NCBI RefSeq assembly: GCF_000003815.2
Contig: NC_049983.1
Span: forward strand, 17,138,520 to 17,202,519
Reading direction: 5' to 3'
DNA length: 64,000 nt
Source: Branchiostoma floridae
Lineage: Eukaryota > Chordata > Leptocardii > Amphioxiformes > Branchiostomatidae
Made by a program: the position numbers and the translations under genes. The notes under the pieces are model-generated. The model did not search any database and had not been told where the DNA came from. It saw only the letters and a list, made by a program, of their open reading frames with translations. Every line of letters starts with the position of its first letter. The stretch's first letter is position 1. Of this stretch, positions 12,714 through 25,569 are shown in pieces.

Positions 12714-15700
12714 ATGCATCCAGCCGCCGCTATCGGCTTGGTTTTCGCCGGCTGCTGCAGTAATGTGTTTTTCTTGGAGCTTTTGGTCACGTAAGTATTT
12801 GTGAGTCATGCAGCCGACGTGGCCGCCCCCCTCCCCACCCAACTACCCATGACAAGTTTTGGTGTCCATGCATGAAATGATCAAAAATTATAAAGGCTGT
12901 ACACAGAAATACACCATTGTATCTGGTTATGGTTAACGTTTTTATACATATAACGTTACAGACACAGACTGAAGGGCTTGTTGGACTTTCGGGGAAAGGG
13001 TGTATCAACTAATTGTAGTTTCTTTGGGAGTTTCCTAATAAAACATAAACAAATAGAGACATACCTGAGGATTCCAAGGTGAATTAGGCTTCACTGTCTG
13101 TGATCAGTGTGGTGTCACCCTGCTATCACTGGCAGTGCTTCTTCTATCCCCAGGAAAAAAAAAAAAAGCAACCGACATGATGAAACAATGCAATTCTTAG
13201 CCTGGTTCGCTCTGGTGTTCATTATATACTACTGTATATATACAGTCGCTTCTAGCTCTGACATTCATTATACACTATATATATCGCTTTTCTGCTGTTC
13301 CGTCTGGGAACCCTGACCATCCTAATGTCTGGAATCATCCAAATTTTGGACGCAGGCGCTGATTGGTCCCTACACATGGGCGAATCATGGAATGAGTTCA
13401 AGTGATCGTTCGAACAAAGGTTCCAACACTGGACAAGCTGCGGGAGGGCCTGTTGTCATCGAACGAGTGCTCTAGAACCAATTCCTTAATTCACTCATTA
13501 ACTGCCGTTAGCACCTAGCGGTTCGAACGTGCAGGTCTCCAGACGGATAGCAGAAGCGAACATAGGAGCAAACTGCTATCCGGATGTGTACAAAGTCTAC
13601 TAGTGTCAGTGTACAATGACGGAGAAAGGGCTGGGGTCTCGAATCCAGGCTGAAAAGACTGGACCATCTACAAATTATGATCAATTGAAGAGTGGCCCAA
13701 ACTGGAGCCAAAAGCTCCTACCAGGCTGAAATGATCTACTCGACTCTGATCTAACAAGATTTGCAGAACAAAGAAGAACACAGATGTTGGGGTGGAAAGT
13801 TGAAATGTTTTCTGACATCTAGAGTGAGGTAACGGGAGGGGGCCATACTTCGACAGGGGTCCAAATTTCGACAGGTTTTAAAAATCATTGTTGCGGAGAA
13901 ATGCATAGATGCCTGCACATGAGAAGTACACTAGCTGTAGACTAAACCTTGTTGTAAATAACTACAAAGACGGGGTATGTGTCGAAGTTAGCAAGTCCCA
14001 CAGATAACGATTGAAAAACTTGCACAAGTTTGACGCCTTCCGTGCAAGTTGACGAGCGAACGTATCGAGACCATGACCCGGGAAACTCTTGAATTATTCT
14101 TCGCAAAATACGACATGTGAAAAAATACCACCGCACATAGAAATGATGTTTATTAGCCTTCCGAAAAATAATACCTGTGTTCTGTTCTGCCTTTAACTGG
14201 GTTGGATAAACGGAGCTAAAATGATGCCACAATGTTCACGCAGTCGGGGCCCCGCCATAATCTACTACTAGTATCACGCACGAAGGCGTTGAACTCAGTC
14301 AACCCGTCCGTCGAGCGACAAACATTCAAGAAAAATCTATCCCTACCGACTAAAAAATCCTGTAGCCATTGCTGCTGCCAAAAGACAGGATGAAAAGGCA
14401 ATCAACTTATCAAGGAAGCCGAAAAGCGAAAATGCCATCACCGTCCAACGTAACAATGCACTGCCGTTTTGCCGCAAGTTGGTCTCACCGTGAGAGGTAA
14501 ACGTTTTAACACACCGTATTTGAATAAGTCGCGTAATACAAAATATGACCCATATTTGGTACAAAAAATTATAATGAAGACTTTTAGTGCTATTCTATTT
14601 GCATAAGTTGTTTAAAAATGCACGGCGATGGTCTGGTTGTTACTATGTCGGAGTTTGGACCCCTTGTTTGTATTGGAACGTTCTGCTAGGACGCAAGCCG
14701 AAAACCTGCCGTATTTTTCGTGCGCTGTCAAAGTACAGTGCGGAACGCTACTGTTAAATGAAATATATATCTGTATAGCTTCAATAACAGTTATATGGAT
14801 GCATACAAGATCTTAACTTGTTTTTGATGAGTTCACTGCAAAATGTACATTGACAAAATCCATGCGCATCCACTTAGAACGGGTGTCGAAGTATGGCCCC
14901 CTCCCGTTACTGTCAATCAGCATCCTTTCTACATGTACAGTGACCACCTGCCAACATACTTGAAACTGCAGCAAAGACCAAATTTTGTCTTCTAGGACAG
15001 CTTTTACCATATTCTCTTGACAAGCATGGCCACGAATCTTTTGAAGCAATGATTTGCTATACATATGTTTGTACTTAAGAACATACAACTGTAATTTTTT
15101 TTACAAATCTGGTGCTATGTTCTGTTCTATTCAGGGAGCATCCAGGCGCAGGAAACATCGTCACCTTTGCCCAGTTCCTGGTCATCGCAGTCGACGGCTT
15201 CTTCTTCACGACAAACTTCTGTCGCAAAAAACCAGTCATTCCCATCAGGTGATAGTACTTGCTATGGACTTTTTTTTTTGCAGGGATTTAGCTTGGCAGT
15301 GGGAGAGAAAACAAGGTTTTGGCCGTGTCTACTGGTTGAAATTGGCCTGAGTTCCACCCTCTGTAGTGACCACTGGCTCAATACCTTAGCTTACTAACCA
15401 TGTAGCAAGCGAAAGTATTGAGCCAGCGGCCACTACGGAGGATGGTACTCAGGCTAGGTGGAAACAACTCTTTAAGTGCTTTAGTAATAAATGATATAGA
15501 ATATGACTATTTGTGGAGTCATGAATTCACAGAGAGGTCACCGCAGAAGCGGCTGCAAACATTTTGAAAATTACTGTATGCTATTCTAATGATTTTAACG
15601 TAAGTTTGAAAAACTTCCTACCCCTTAGGGTAGAAAAAGGGGCAGTGCAACTGTGTTAGACGATATGTTAAGACTTTTTTTTTACAACTTTATTCCAAAA

Positions 15701-18700
15701 TATATCCAATTGCTAGAGTATCTGTTGTCTTGTGTGTCTTAATGTCTGGATGTCTTAGCTTCAACGACTCAGAAAAATTGATATGGAAAATAGATTGTTA
15801 TACAGTCTCCATGCATTTTTGAGTACCAAGAAAGACACTTCAAATTGCGTTGCAAGATTGAAGAAATATGTTTATCTGCATCTTTTTTTTTTCTGAAAGT
15901 TTTCATTCCAGAGTCATAGACAGAGTTGGTACAATGAAATCATAAAGCAGGTATGGAAGCCATCACTTACCAGGGAAAAAATCAATAGAAAGGACGGACA
16001 AGAGTTGGATTTCATTCCGAACATATTCTAAATCTGAACAGCAAACAGATTACGTATTGACTTCTTTTCAAATGTCATTTACTTATGTTAAACCAAGTGC
16101 CGGTCGTACCCATAGATTCCACAGGATTAGAGTGTTATGGTTTGATCTTTGCGCACAGAAGTTGAACTCAATCTGCATGGATGATGTTATCACAAACCAA
16201 TCATCTCTCAATCCATCAGTGAGGTTGGCGCTCACTCAGGGGTATATTGTGTAATCAGGTTTTTCCATGGATGACAGCCAAAGTCGTTATATCTCCGTCC
16301 AAGGTCGGACAGAGCCATATCTCTGCGGACAAAGGAAAAGGATACAATGTTGTATGTGGCTGCTGGAACGTAGTGATTTTCAATTACGGATAATTTTACC
16401 ATTCGCTGATTTCTGATGAGGACTATTCTAAAGTTGTAAGCAGAGGGGGGAATAAACCTGTCATGAATCGTATAGTAACTAGCGGAGTATGTATGATTGT
16501 GAAGAAGAAGAGTCTGTCAGTCAGGTTACTGTAAATTGAATACTTAACAGGATGTCTATGCTGGCAGATTTGGAGGTCACTGCAAATTCATCACATCTCA
16601 AACATATCTTCTGTCTTGCATTGTTATTGAGTGTCCATTGAGGGAAACTTGAACACTGTAAACCCCAACCCTAAAATTATGTTCCCACAAACTTAAATCA
16701 AATTTGCAGTATCTTGCTATGTTCTATGTTCATTAAATGCAATAGAGCAATCATGTCTGTCCATGAAAAATAGATTGACAGATCAACCATTGAGAGAGTG
16801 GCTGCATGTTGTCTGTTAAATGTAATTCTATGTATTTCTACCCTTTCGTTTTGCATTCTAAATTCTGGTGGACACACCTAGTAGCGTATAGCAAGACAGA
16901 ACATGTGTAATGGCATGATGAGTAGTGGTGGTGAAGAGATCACTACAAAAACTACCAACATGAAATCACCTTTTACAGCTAGCACCATATTTTCTTGATT
17001 GATTGAAAGTACACACCGGGGGGCCAATCAAAATATGCACTCCCGAATTGAGAAAAGCCTCAGACAAATTTGTGGGACTAAAAGGGATGATTGAAAAACC
17101 CAAATTATGTGCACACACCCCTTCTCCACGAATCTTTAAGTTAACACATCTTGAACTGGATGAATTCAAATTTATGACACATTTTTCGTTTTTTTTCCTC
17201 CAGGACAATTTTACAGACTCAGTATGCAATGTCAGCGGAATGGATAGATAGATATGAAATGTCCCATAGTAAAATGTAATTTCCTGCTGTAAAAATGCTA
17301 GTATTTCCATTGGCATCGTCTCTACAAACTTGTGAATTGCCACCTGAACTAACCTACTCCTACCACTTTATTTTCCAGTAAATATGCGATGATGGTGACC
17401 ATGTTCTTCACTGTCAGTGTGGTGAATAACTACGCCCTAAACTTCCACATCCCCATGCCCCTGCACATGATCTTCAGAGCGGTAAGTTAACCTGCAGCCT
17501 ACTTATATTGTCATTTGGCACCAATTTTGTATTTGTTATTGGTTTAGACAGCAGGGAAAAGGTTATAAAGTGGTGGTGAAGGAAGCTGGATTTGTTATTT
17601 GTAGCACCACTGCAGGGCAGTACTACTTCCTAATGCTAGGTGGCACTGCAGGGAGGAGAATGTGGTCCCAAATGTGACTAAGCCTGTTTCCCCCCTCGTC
17701 ACAGTTAATGACCAGAGTAGATTTTCTGATCCATACAGCCTCATTAATTCAAGGAGTACATGCATGCATGTGTTGTCCTCTCTTTCTATCACTTCTGATT
17801 ATTGGCCCTCCCATTTTATTTGTTGCTCTTTCTTATGACGTCGTTTGTGATCTGTCAATTCTGATAAATCTGAAAAATCCCTGCATGCAAATCAGAGGCC
17901 TGTCCAATTTTAAAGTCATTTTTGGCTTGTCATTTCCTAGCCAGTGCCTAAATGATGAATTATCAGCAAGTTTTAAGCTGGGCAAAGTCTAGAAATTTAC
18001 ATTAGTCCTTCAAAAAATGTTACTTTCCACACTGCAGTTCTGAATACAACACTGCATAATACTTCTGACATCTTTCTAAGGTATGTCTTGAGAATAAAAC
18101 CCATGCGTTTTATGCAAGGTAACTTTAAAATTGGGTGCATGATTCAGGTACAGATACAGACCTGATTACAGCACGTTCTCTCCGTGTCCTAACATACAGA
18201 ATCCCAGTGTGATTGATCCACTGCATGATTAGCAAGAAAACCAGCCAGACCCTGCGATAGGTGTCATCCACAGAGGTGTAATTTGGCAGGAAGACTCATT
18301 TTCTGCTCCATTACCTTCGAATTCAGCCCTTACATTCTAGCCTTGCTGCTACTAGTGTTAGAGACTTCAAGTCTAAAGCTATCAATCAGCTGAGACTACA
18401 TTCAGCTCTCCATCTGAATGTAATGTCAGGTACAGGTACAGGTACAGGTAGAGGTACAGAGGTTAATACCATGGGAAGAGAACTGTATCTTGCTGTCCAG
18501 AGCCTTCATTCAATTCTAAAGCTAGCAATCTCTGAGACTACATTTAGCTGTGCACCTAAATGTAATATCAGGTAGAGGTACAGAGATTTACAGTTAAAGT
18601 ACACTGAGGAACTTGCCTGTATCTTGCTGTTTAGAGCCTCCATTCAAGTCTAAAGCTAGCAATCTCTGAGACTACAACTAGCTGTGCACCTAAACGTGAT

Positions 18701-21700
18701 ATCAGGTACAGGTACGGGTAGTCATTTCCCCTTAAGGTATGAGTCCAGGCCTGTATCTATACCTGAATGATAGTGGCCTTAAGTCATCAATGAAGACCAA
18801 AAACAGTTAAGAGCATGTTTGTGTAGACCTCTGGTATCTTATACAGAGAAGCTATGTTTTCATTTTCAGAATTCAAGAGCAAAGATATATGTCAGTGAAT
18901 AAGTATTTAAATCATCAAAATAAATGAAACAATCATACAACAAGCATGATGATTGTGTTTCTACGTTTATTACAGAAAGTAATTTGTATCTTCTATCCTG
19001 GGCTTTCACTTTATTTTATTTATAGCATACGGTTATAAAGTCAATTGTCTGTTGCTACAATACAATTAGATGTTTTCCATTCATATGCTTAGTGTAGATG
19101 GACTTTGGTGTAAAGAAATAAATTTACAAATTTGCACGTGGATTGTCACTATAGGATCACATGGCAGGAAATTACTGAGTGGACGACTTCATTCTGTAAC
19201 CATATATGGAAGTGGGACAAGTTGTCAGAGGGCACGGAAAGTGAAAGAGGTCTCAAACCAGTTAAGCTTGAATGAGCCCAATGAAGAGTTGAGTTACTCT
19301 TCCACTGGTCATGGCAGAAGGTACAGTACAGTGCATACAAGTTCATTGTACCAGGCAAATTCCCCAGGTTCTTGTCAACAATTACATTCACAATAAACAG
19401 TGGACCACAGCTTAATGTCCCATCCCAAGGACTGAGACCCTTTCCTCTTAAATTTCAGTAGCGTGCATGTCAAGTAAGTGACAACGGCCAGGAATTTTTT
19501 CAGTCTAAAGGCAGGGTCCTTTCAACCACTGCACTCTACTCTATGACCCCTGAACAGTCGGAATTGGTCTGTAGAAAACAAATTATGCTACAGCAAATAA
19601 TAACTAATAATATTTGATGCAATCTGAATCGCTATCATCCCAAGGCAGTGAATGTGCTATGCCACACGAGTAGTACTGTCGATGAATCCTATTCACCAAA
19701 TCAGACCCCCATGATTACTACCTGAAAAGATTAGTCCTCCACTTTGGCTCCATTATGGCAGTAACGTCACCTAGATGATGGATACAGGCCTACAGGGTAC
19801 TACAATATGCATTTTGATTGCAGCAAGTATAGACTGTCTCGTTTGGGTTCCTTTCATGCGAAATGTAGGCCAAGGGCAAATACACCCATGTGCGTAATTT
19901 GGAAAATGACATATGCTGCACAATTGTTCCCAGTAGAGTGTGCTTGACTTCCTGATCTCGTCCTGTGCCAAACTTGATGGAGATGTTTTGACTTTTCTCC
20001 GAAATGTCGGTGACTCATTGATTGGTTCATGTACTGTAAATTCATTTATTTTTGCAGGGAGTTTTTTAACTGTTTGCAGTACACAGCTGAAACTGTTTTA
20101 GTGCAGTAGTAATACTGTAGAAAAGCACATTCACTTTGTCATGAAAACTTGCAAAACTAAAGCCACTGCAAAAATTTTAAAGGTCTGCAGTACCTTTTGT
20201 ATCATGCAAAAGGCAGATGCTGCACTGTATCAAATTTGATTAAAAATATTATTGAAGTTCATTCTTAGAAACTATTATAGCATAGATACACAAACACATT
20301 AAACCCAGAAATATTATACTATCCAATGTAGCAGGTTCTGAAGATTTTAAGTAAAAAGATTCAGTTGCCTCAGGCAGTTTTGAAATTCAGCGACCGTCTG
20401 CCAATCAACAAACTCAATGGAAGGTCGCTGACAGTGTGCAGCCAGCTTAGAATACACGTATGACTACTGTGATTTTATATGCAATTGTGGTTCTATTTAG
20501 CTCTCAATCAGTCAATGTGAACTGTTGCACTGGTGTGTAATGTGGTCTTTATCTCTCTCTCTCTTACAGGGATCTCTGATTGCTAATATGATGCTGGGGA
20601 TCATCCTGTTAAAAAAGAGGTATGCATATCACCATAAGTCTTTGGCTACTTTGGGGGAAAGACTACCAAAAAAAAAAAGAAATTTCAGGCTTTATATGAA
20701 AACCTTTGTTTCCCATTTTGGAAAAAAAAATTTATCTTATTTTTTTTTCTGTTCAAGTTTTTGATATAATTTTCTATTCTGCAAAATTGATGAGAATTTT
20801 CAATTTAGAACTTGTATTAGGGCATGCATTAAGTTAAGAGCTGTACACATTATATACTGTCGATGATGTCTTACTACATGTATTTTGTTTTTTAGTTATA
20901 AGCCAACCAAGTATGTAGCAGTGCTGATGATCACTGCTGGGATCTTCACCTGTACCTACATGTCAGCTCAGTCTATGGTAGGGTATCTCTTAATCTCCAG
21001 GCAGATCATGTAGTGGCATTAGCAAGTATCATAAGCTCAGCCCAGGGGTAGGAGTTTGGTTGGCAAAAAGAGTTCATTGGCCACCATGAAGGCCAATGAA
21101 CTCCTTATGCCAGCTCAATTCCTTCCCCAGCTTATGATACTTTCTTATGCCACAGCAAGATCTGCTTGGAGATTAGGTAAGTCTGGGCTCGAAATCAGTT
21201 TTGGGGAATAGGTGCGCTGGCAGGGTTGGATGAGTCCACTAGCCCTATTGTCCAGAGCAGGTAAAAGTGCAGATTGGGCAAGTGCATGTCCTACCCCTCT
21301 TCACTAGTCGTGCAAGTTAAGATTTTTTTCTATGAGTGAGATGCTGATCTATTTCTAACTTTTCACAGTCATGGCATCAAGAATTGGTCAACACCGAAAA
21401 ATAGCCAATAATAATAGAAGAATTCTTTTGCTGGAAGTGAAAAATGCAGTGAAAAACGTCATTTGAATTTCTGGCAAGGGACAATTTGTTTCAGGCAAGT
21501 AAATTCTTTATGTACTTGCCCAGTACTAGGACAAGTGAATTTTAGAAAACTTGTCCAACCCTGACTGGTGCCCCGAACCTAACAATTTCGGTGCATGGAG
21601 AGATTTTTGTGTACTCAACATAATTCTATGTCTAACTTCAAATATTTAGATATTTTGTACATCAAAGTATATTCAACGGTTTTATTGCTTTTTTTCTTTT

Positions 21701-24271
21701 TCATCCTATTAATTCATTGGACATTTACAATTTTTATAGTAAGTTGCGAACTTTGAAGGTCATGATGTATTTCTCACATTGAATGAAATGCATGGAATTT
21801 AGAATGATTTTTGTCTGTTCTGTCCAGGGTGCTGAAAAGGAGGATGTTGACACAGAGGATGGTGGGATTGTGCAGTTCCTGTGGTGGTTGCTAGGTGGGG
21901 TTGATCATCAGTTCCATTCCAATATGGCTTTACGCAATAGTATAAGGCGCTCAGAGAGATCTATACTGGTATCCAGCGTCTTTACACTGCTTCAGTGGCC
22001 AAGCTGGTAGCTTGTGATTTCATTCCCCGGCCAAGTCATACCAGAGACTTTTGAAAAAAATGTCACATGCTGCTTTCTCTGCTTAACACTCAACATTTGG
22101 GAAAGAGTATGGTACACACACAACACACATACCAGTGGATTATTCGCTTGTTTTAGTGATAGCACAAAGTTGTGTGGCCCAGGGCTGCAGCATGGTCCAG
22201 TGCACCATTTGGTGTAAACCATTTTCTAACCTAGCCTCTAAATCATGATAGAATATAATGCTGGTGAAACTCTACCTTAAGAACTTGTATATCTGTGTTG
22301 AACTTTTCCCTTCAGGTATAGCCATGTTGACCTTCGCCCTCTTCATGTCGGCCAGGATGGGCATCTATCAGGAGGTTCTGTATTCCCAATATGGCAAACA
22401 TCCAAAGGAAGCACTTTTCTACAATGTAAGTATCGAATCTACCTTCCAGTCCATGAATTCCTGTGATCTTACACCCTGCAAGTATAGCTTAGCCGTATGG
22501 AACAAATTGAACAAATTACGTGGATCCAGGTGTCATGGGTTTAAGTCCCACCAAGTATGATTGTACATTTGCCCTTTCGGAGGGGATGTAAAGCTAGGGG
22601 TCCCTATATGGAGGAGCTTCAGGCATTGTCCTTATATCCTTAGGCATCAATCCTCTGCACATTAACCATAACCATTAAACCCTTATCTATAAGAATAGGG
22701 GTGATCCAGTGTGGTTGAGTAAAAATGTATTTCATAGTTAAGCCAAATTGATCTACCTCTTGGCTTTGCTTCACTGACGAAGATTTAAGGGGGGTATCCA
22801 CTTTTGGTTGCTTGTTTTTTGGTGACTGCCAAGGCCAATACTAGCTACTCAAAAACATCATGCTTCACCTTGATTGATGAAGACTGCCTTACCTTGTACC
22901 CTGTCAGATTTTCCTTACTTCTAGACCTCGTTTCAATGCATCTAGGTATCTTTTGTATTCATTGGTACTCTTGGTTCTTGGTTGCTTTTTCCCAGCATGC
23001 CTTGCCGCTCCCAGCATTCCTCCCATTAGCAGGAGATATCTACAGACATGCCGTCCTGTTCAGTCAGAGTGGTGAGTGTACGTGGGGCAATACTTGAAAG
23101 AAATTTAGCTTTAACTTATTACAAGTGTCAGGCAACACAGCCTTGATTTGCAGCATTGGCACATCTTGTGTTTTATTATCTGCTCAGAAAGTATCATAAG
23201 AGTACATCAGAATATAATCCATGTCACTTTGCTGAAAATATTTGAAAAGCTGTCAAAGTGAAAATAGTCTTTGTGTATGTCAAAGAACTTAACCTATACG
23301 AGTGATCGCTGTTGTTGTTTATATCCGGGGTATTGGGCGGTTGGTTCCTACCAGGACGTCAGTAGATTGGATTAAAAATTGATATTTAGATTAGCAGCTC
23401 AAATTACTGGTTAATATGTAAATCAAGCTCTTGCCAAACACCTGCTTTTTGCCTACCACTGCGTCACCGTGACGTCATCGAGATCGCCCGTATTGCATTT
23501 GATAAAGCAAAGTTGATACATATATATGAGAGATATTTTGTTTGCAGCTATTTGGTTGACCATTTTTGTTCTATTTCCATTTCAGAGCCTATCATGATAC
23601 CATTACTGGAGGTCGGAGTCCCAAAGATGTGGTTCTTTCTGCTGATGAACTGTATCACACAATATCCTTTTTGTTTGTTGCCATTGCTTGAATTATAATC
23701 ATATGATTCCCTTATTATACATGGTCACACATAAAGCTCAAAATCAAAAGTTTGGCTTATTAACTTTGGTTCATATTTCCATTGTTTCTACATCAATTTC
23801 AATGTATTATATATCATTAGAAAAGCCTGTGTAATTTTATTTCCATTGATATCAAACTCATCATCATTGTAAGTTCATGGAACAAGCACTAGACTTGCTT
23901 ATGTAAGTGGGTCGCAAAAAAAAAATTGCCCAAATTTCCCTGCTTCTGTTCAACACCATATCATCCGCTTAGTATGGCTGCAAATGTCAACAATTCAATC
24001 AATACTGTTTTCATGTATTTCCTTGACGTATCCCTTTACGTATGTTTGTATACGCGGGGTGTTCATCCTGACCACGGAGTGCGCGTCCCTCACGGTCACG
24101 CTCATCATCACGTTACGCAAGTTCGTCAGCCTCATCCTCTCCATCTTCTACTTCCAAAACCCCTTCACCGTCTACCACTGGTTCGGGACGTCTCTCGTGT
24201 TCGGCGGGACGCTCCTGTTTGTGGATATATACAACATGATCAAGCAGAACTTGACGAAAAAGAAGGACTGA
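12714..24271 (+). CDS. SLC35B4: SLC35B4-type UDP-xylose/UDP-GlcNAc transporter, 10 exons, 328 aa
   Basis: This is a nucleotide-sugar/nucleoside monophosphate antiporter of the ER/Golgi membrane; vertebrate SLC35B4 carries UDP-xylose and UDP-N-acetylglucosamine. Coding exons: 12714-12790, 15135-15248, 17379-17481, 20570-20619, 20896-20977, 21828-21894, 22316-22425, 22996-23071, 23586-23661 and 24040-24271. All phases close, giving 987 nt and 328 aa (human about 331). The reading matches the family end to end: G-L-V-F-A-G-C-C-S-N-V near the start, N-I-V-T-F-A-Q-F, V-S-V-V-N-N-Y-A-L, G-S-L-I-A-N-M, W-W-L-L-G, S-A-R-M-G-I, K-E-A-L-F-Y-N-H-A-L-P-L-P, I-T-Q-Y-V-C-I-R-G-V-F and L-R-K-F-V-S-L. About ten membrane segments are expected. 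It ends K-K-K-D, which fits a dilysine ER-retrieval signal. The start is the first ATG of exon 1 and matches the family N-terminus. The intron between exons 9 and 10 is AT-AC. Function in this animal is inferred from homology. Confidence 0.95.
13830..14909. mobile_element. 1.08-kb Tc1/mariner-like element with 26-bp perfect inverted repeats
   Basis: The terminal 26 bp (13830-13855; begins TAACGGGAGGGGGCCATACT) are exactly inverted at 14884-14909. The outermost TA on each side reads as the TA target duplication of Tc1/mariner elements. Four open frames of 60-96 codons lie inside, but none shows a transposase DDE/D signature or helix-turn-helix I recognise, so I treat it as non-autonomous or decayed. 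It lies in SLC35B4 intron 1. Confidence 0.8.
15344..15454. repeat. Foldback hairpin repeat, arms about 43 bp
   Basis: The left arm (GGCCTGAGTTCCACCCTCTG...) pairs with the complement of the right arm, with a handful of mismatches, around a loop of about 25 nt. It lies in SLC35B4 intron 2, just downstream of exon 2. No target duplication was read. Confidence 0.7.
18358..18725. repeat. Three tandem units of about 140 bp
   Basis: Each unit contains 'ctaaagctagcaatctctgag', 'agctgtgcacctaaatgtaat' and an expanded CAGGTA run. Starts are at about 18368, 18515 and 18650. The units are diverged, and the CAGGTA run varies in length. They lie in SLC35B4 intron 3. Confidence 0.65.
20991..21175. mobile_element. 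185-bp TAATCTCC-family MITE, 13 bp from a splice donor
   Basis: Its ends TAATCTCCAGGCAGATC and GATCTGCTTGGAGATTA are inverted repeats. The 9-bp flanks are GGTATCTCT and GGTAAGTCT (7 of 9 match), consistent with an aged 9-bp target duplication. The left end starts 13 bp after the exon 5 donor of SLC35B4 (GT at 20978). Sister copies are at 31988-32127, 55652-55998 and 58119-58289. The 9-bp duplications suggest a Mutator-like source, which is inference. Confidence 0.8.
21221..21565. mobile_element. hAT-like element, CAGGGTTGGA ends
   Basis: Ends are CAGGGTTGGAtgAGTcCACT and the complement of CTTGTCCAACCCTG. Internal 'ggcaagtg' and 'gtacttgcc' blocks are shared with a second copy at 51632-51972 (TLCD4 intron). 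CAGGG ends are typical of hAT elements, but no exact 8-bp target duplication was found. There is no coding capacity. Confidence 0.65.
22484..22705 (+). mobile_element. tRNA-derived SINE-like sequence
   Basis: A head with 'agtatagcttagccgtat' (A-box-like) and 'tgggtttaagtcccacc' (B-box-like) is followed by 'ttgccctttcggaggggatg', 'ggtccctatatggaggagct' and 'ccttatatcctt'. This matches the layout of tRNA-headed SINEs I recall from amphioxus. It is not an intact tRNA: the arms do not pair. It lies in SLC35B4 intron 7, immediately after exon 7. Confidence 0.55.
23662..24039 (+). other. U12-type AT-AC intron of SLC35B4
   Basis: The intron begins ATATCCTTTTT, the minor-spliceosome 5' consensus, and ends ...CCTTTAC. 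A branch-point match TTCCTTGAC (24019-24027) places the branch A 13 nt before the 3' end, inside the usual minor-intron range. Only this AT-AC cut restores the conserved I-T-Q-Y-V-C-I-R-G reading (CA|G for Gln); no GT-AG pair nearby does so. Removal should need U11/U12/U4atac/U6atac snRNPs. Confidence 0.93.
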
Positions 24272-25569
24272 TGATTTTAACTGATTTTAGATGAGAAGTG
24301 CCAATGCAATGATTTGTGGCAGATTTTACAATGAGGAAGCAGTGTAATTAAGTGTGTATTAGTACGTGTGTTTATATGTTGATTTGTCTGAATGTGTGTT
24401 TGCAAATGTGTTTTGTGTACACTTACATGCCGGGTGCAAAATACACTGCAAAATTAGTGTAGTTGGACCAGAGACTTCTCTTGATATTTGCAATTTATTT
24501 CATTAATATTGCACAAAAATATTGACAATTGTTACAATTGACGATGTTGTGCTCACGGGATTCCAATTTTTGGTTCGAAAATTTAAATCAGGATTAAGAT
24601 TTCCATTCCTCATGTCTGCCTCAAATCACCATTTTCATATATGGTAGGAAACTTTTTTAACGATTATTCCGAACTTCTTTTTTGACATTACTTTGAGAAA
24701 AATTATGTTTTTATTCATTGCGTAATCAGGTAATATAAGCAACTATGAATATTGGTGGCTGTCTGTTTGTATTAACTCAGGACAACATTTGTGCATTACA
24801 CTAATATTACCTACCTCTATATTGGTAAGACTAATATAGAATTCCCCTGTAGAGTTAGAATGTTATTTTTAAAGTACACCATCTAGCATACAAATCATTT
24901 TGTTCTAAAAATATTGATGCTTTCTATAGGAAAGCAACAAGGTCCTAATCATTTTTTATTTTTGAAATATGTTGTCCACACTACTCTCCAAGCAAGTTTT
25001 AGGCTCCAGCTTATTCTGGAGTCTTTCTGTGCATTTTTTTTCATGTTTTTTATTTTGTCACCTTTCCTTTGTGTAAACTGGCCAGTATACTGAAAAAAGA
25101 GCTGACATAAAGGAAACCTCAGCGAAAGCACCCCAAAATATGTCTAAAATCTAGGGTCTGCTTGGGTAGTAGTTCACACTTCAGTACAAAATACAGCTTT
25201 ACTAGTAAGTAGGTGTTTTAGTTTACCAAATATAAAGTTGACATGGTATGCAATTTTGTTTAGTTTTGTTTGCCCATTTTTGTGGCATTTATATCATAGT
25301 ATAGTGTGTCTATTGACGTGTTTCCATTTTCAAATTTGATTGCAATATGCTCAACTACATATGAGCCAACATTGATGCTTTTAGGAAAGGAAAATTTGCA
25401 AAGAAAAGTAATTCTGCTACATCACTTGATCATGATACAATGATTGTAGACAACTGAAGCAGTGGTTGACACTTCTGTACAAATGGTTTAAACAATTGCT
25501 TTAATTAATCTATAGGAAACATACCTTATGCATTCTCAGTAGCACACACCACAAAGATTATGTTTAATT
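24272..25569. other. 3' flank of SLC35B4
   Basis: AT-rich sequence that probably starts with the SLC35B4 3' untranslated region. I found no AATAAA close to the stop, so the polyadenylation site is not placed. Confidence 0.5.

Noticed and set aside
13942-14564. Possible transposase frames inside the mariner-like element
   Set aside because: Three short minus-strand frames lack a DDE/D triad, helix-turn-helix and continuity between them.
19070-19396. 108-codon frame in SLC35B4 intron 3
   Set aside because: No homologue, no splice context, and opposed by another open frame on the other strand.
22484-22560. tRNA gene with an intact B box
   Set aside because: Arms do not pair and the sequence continues into a SINE-like body; the same applies to 6180-6245 and 36130-36235.
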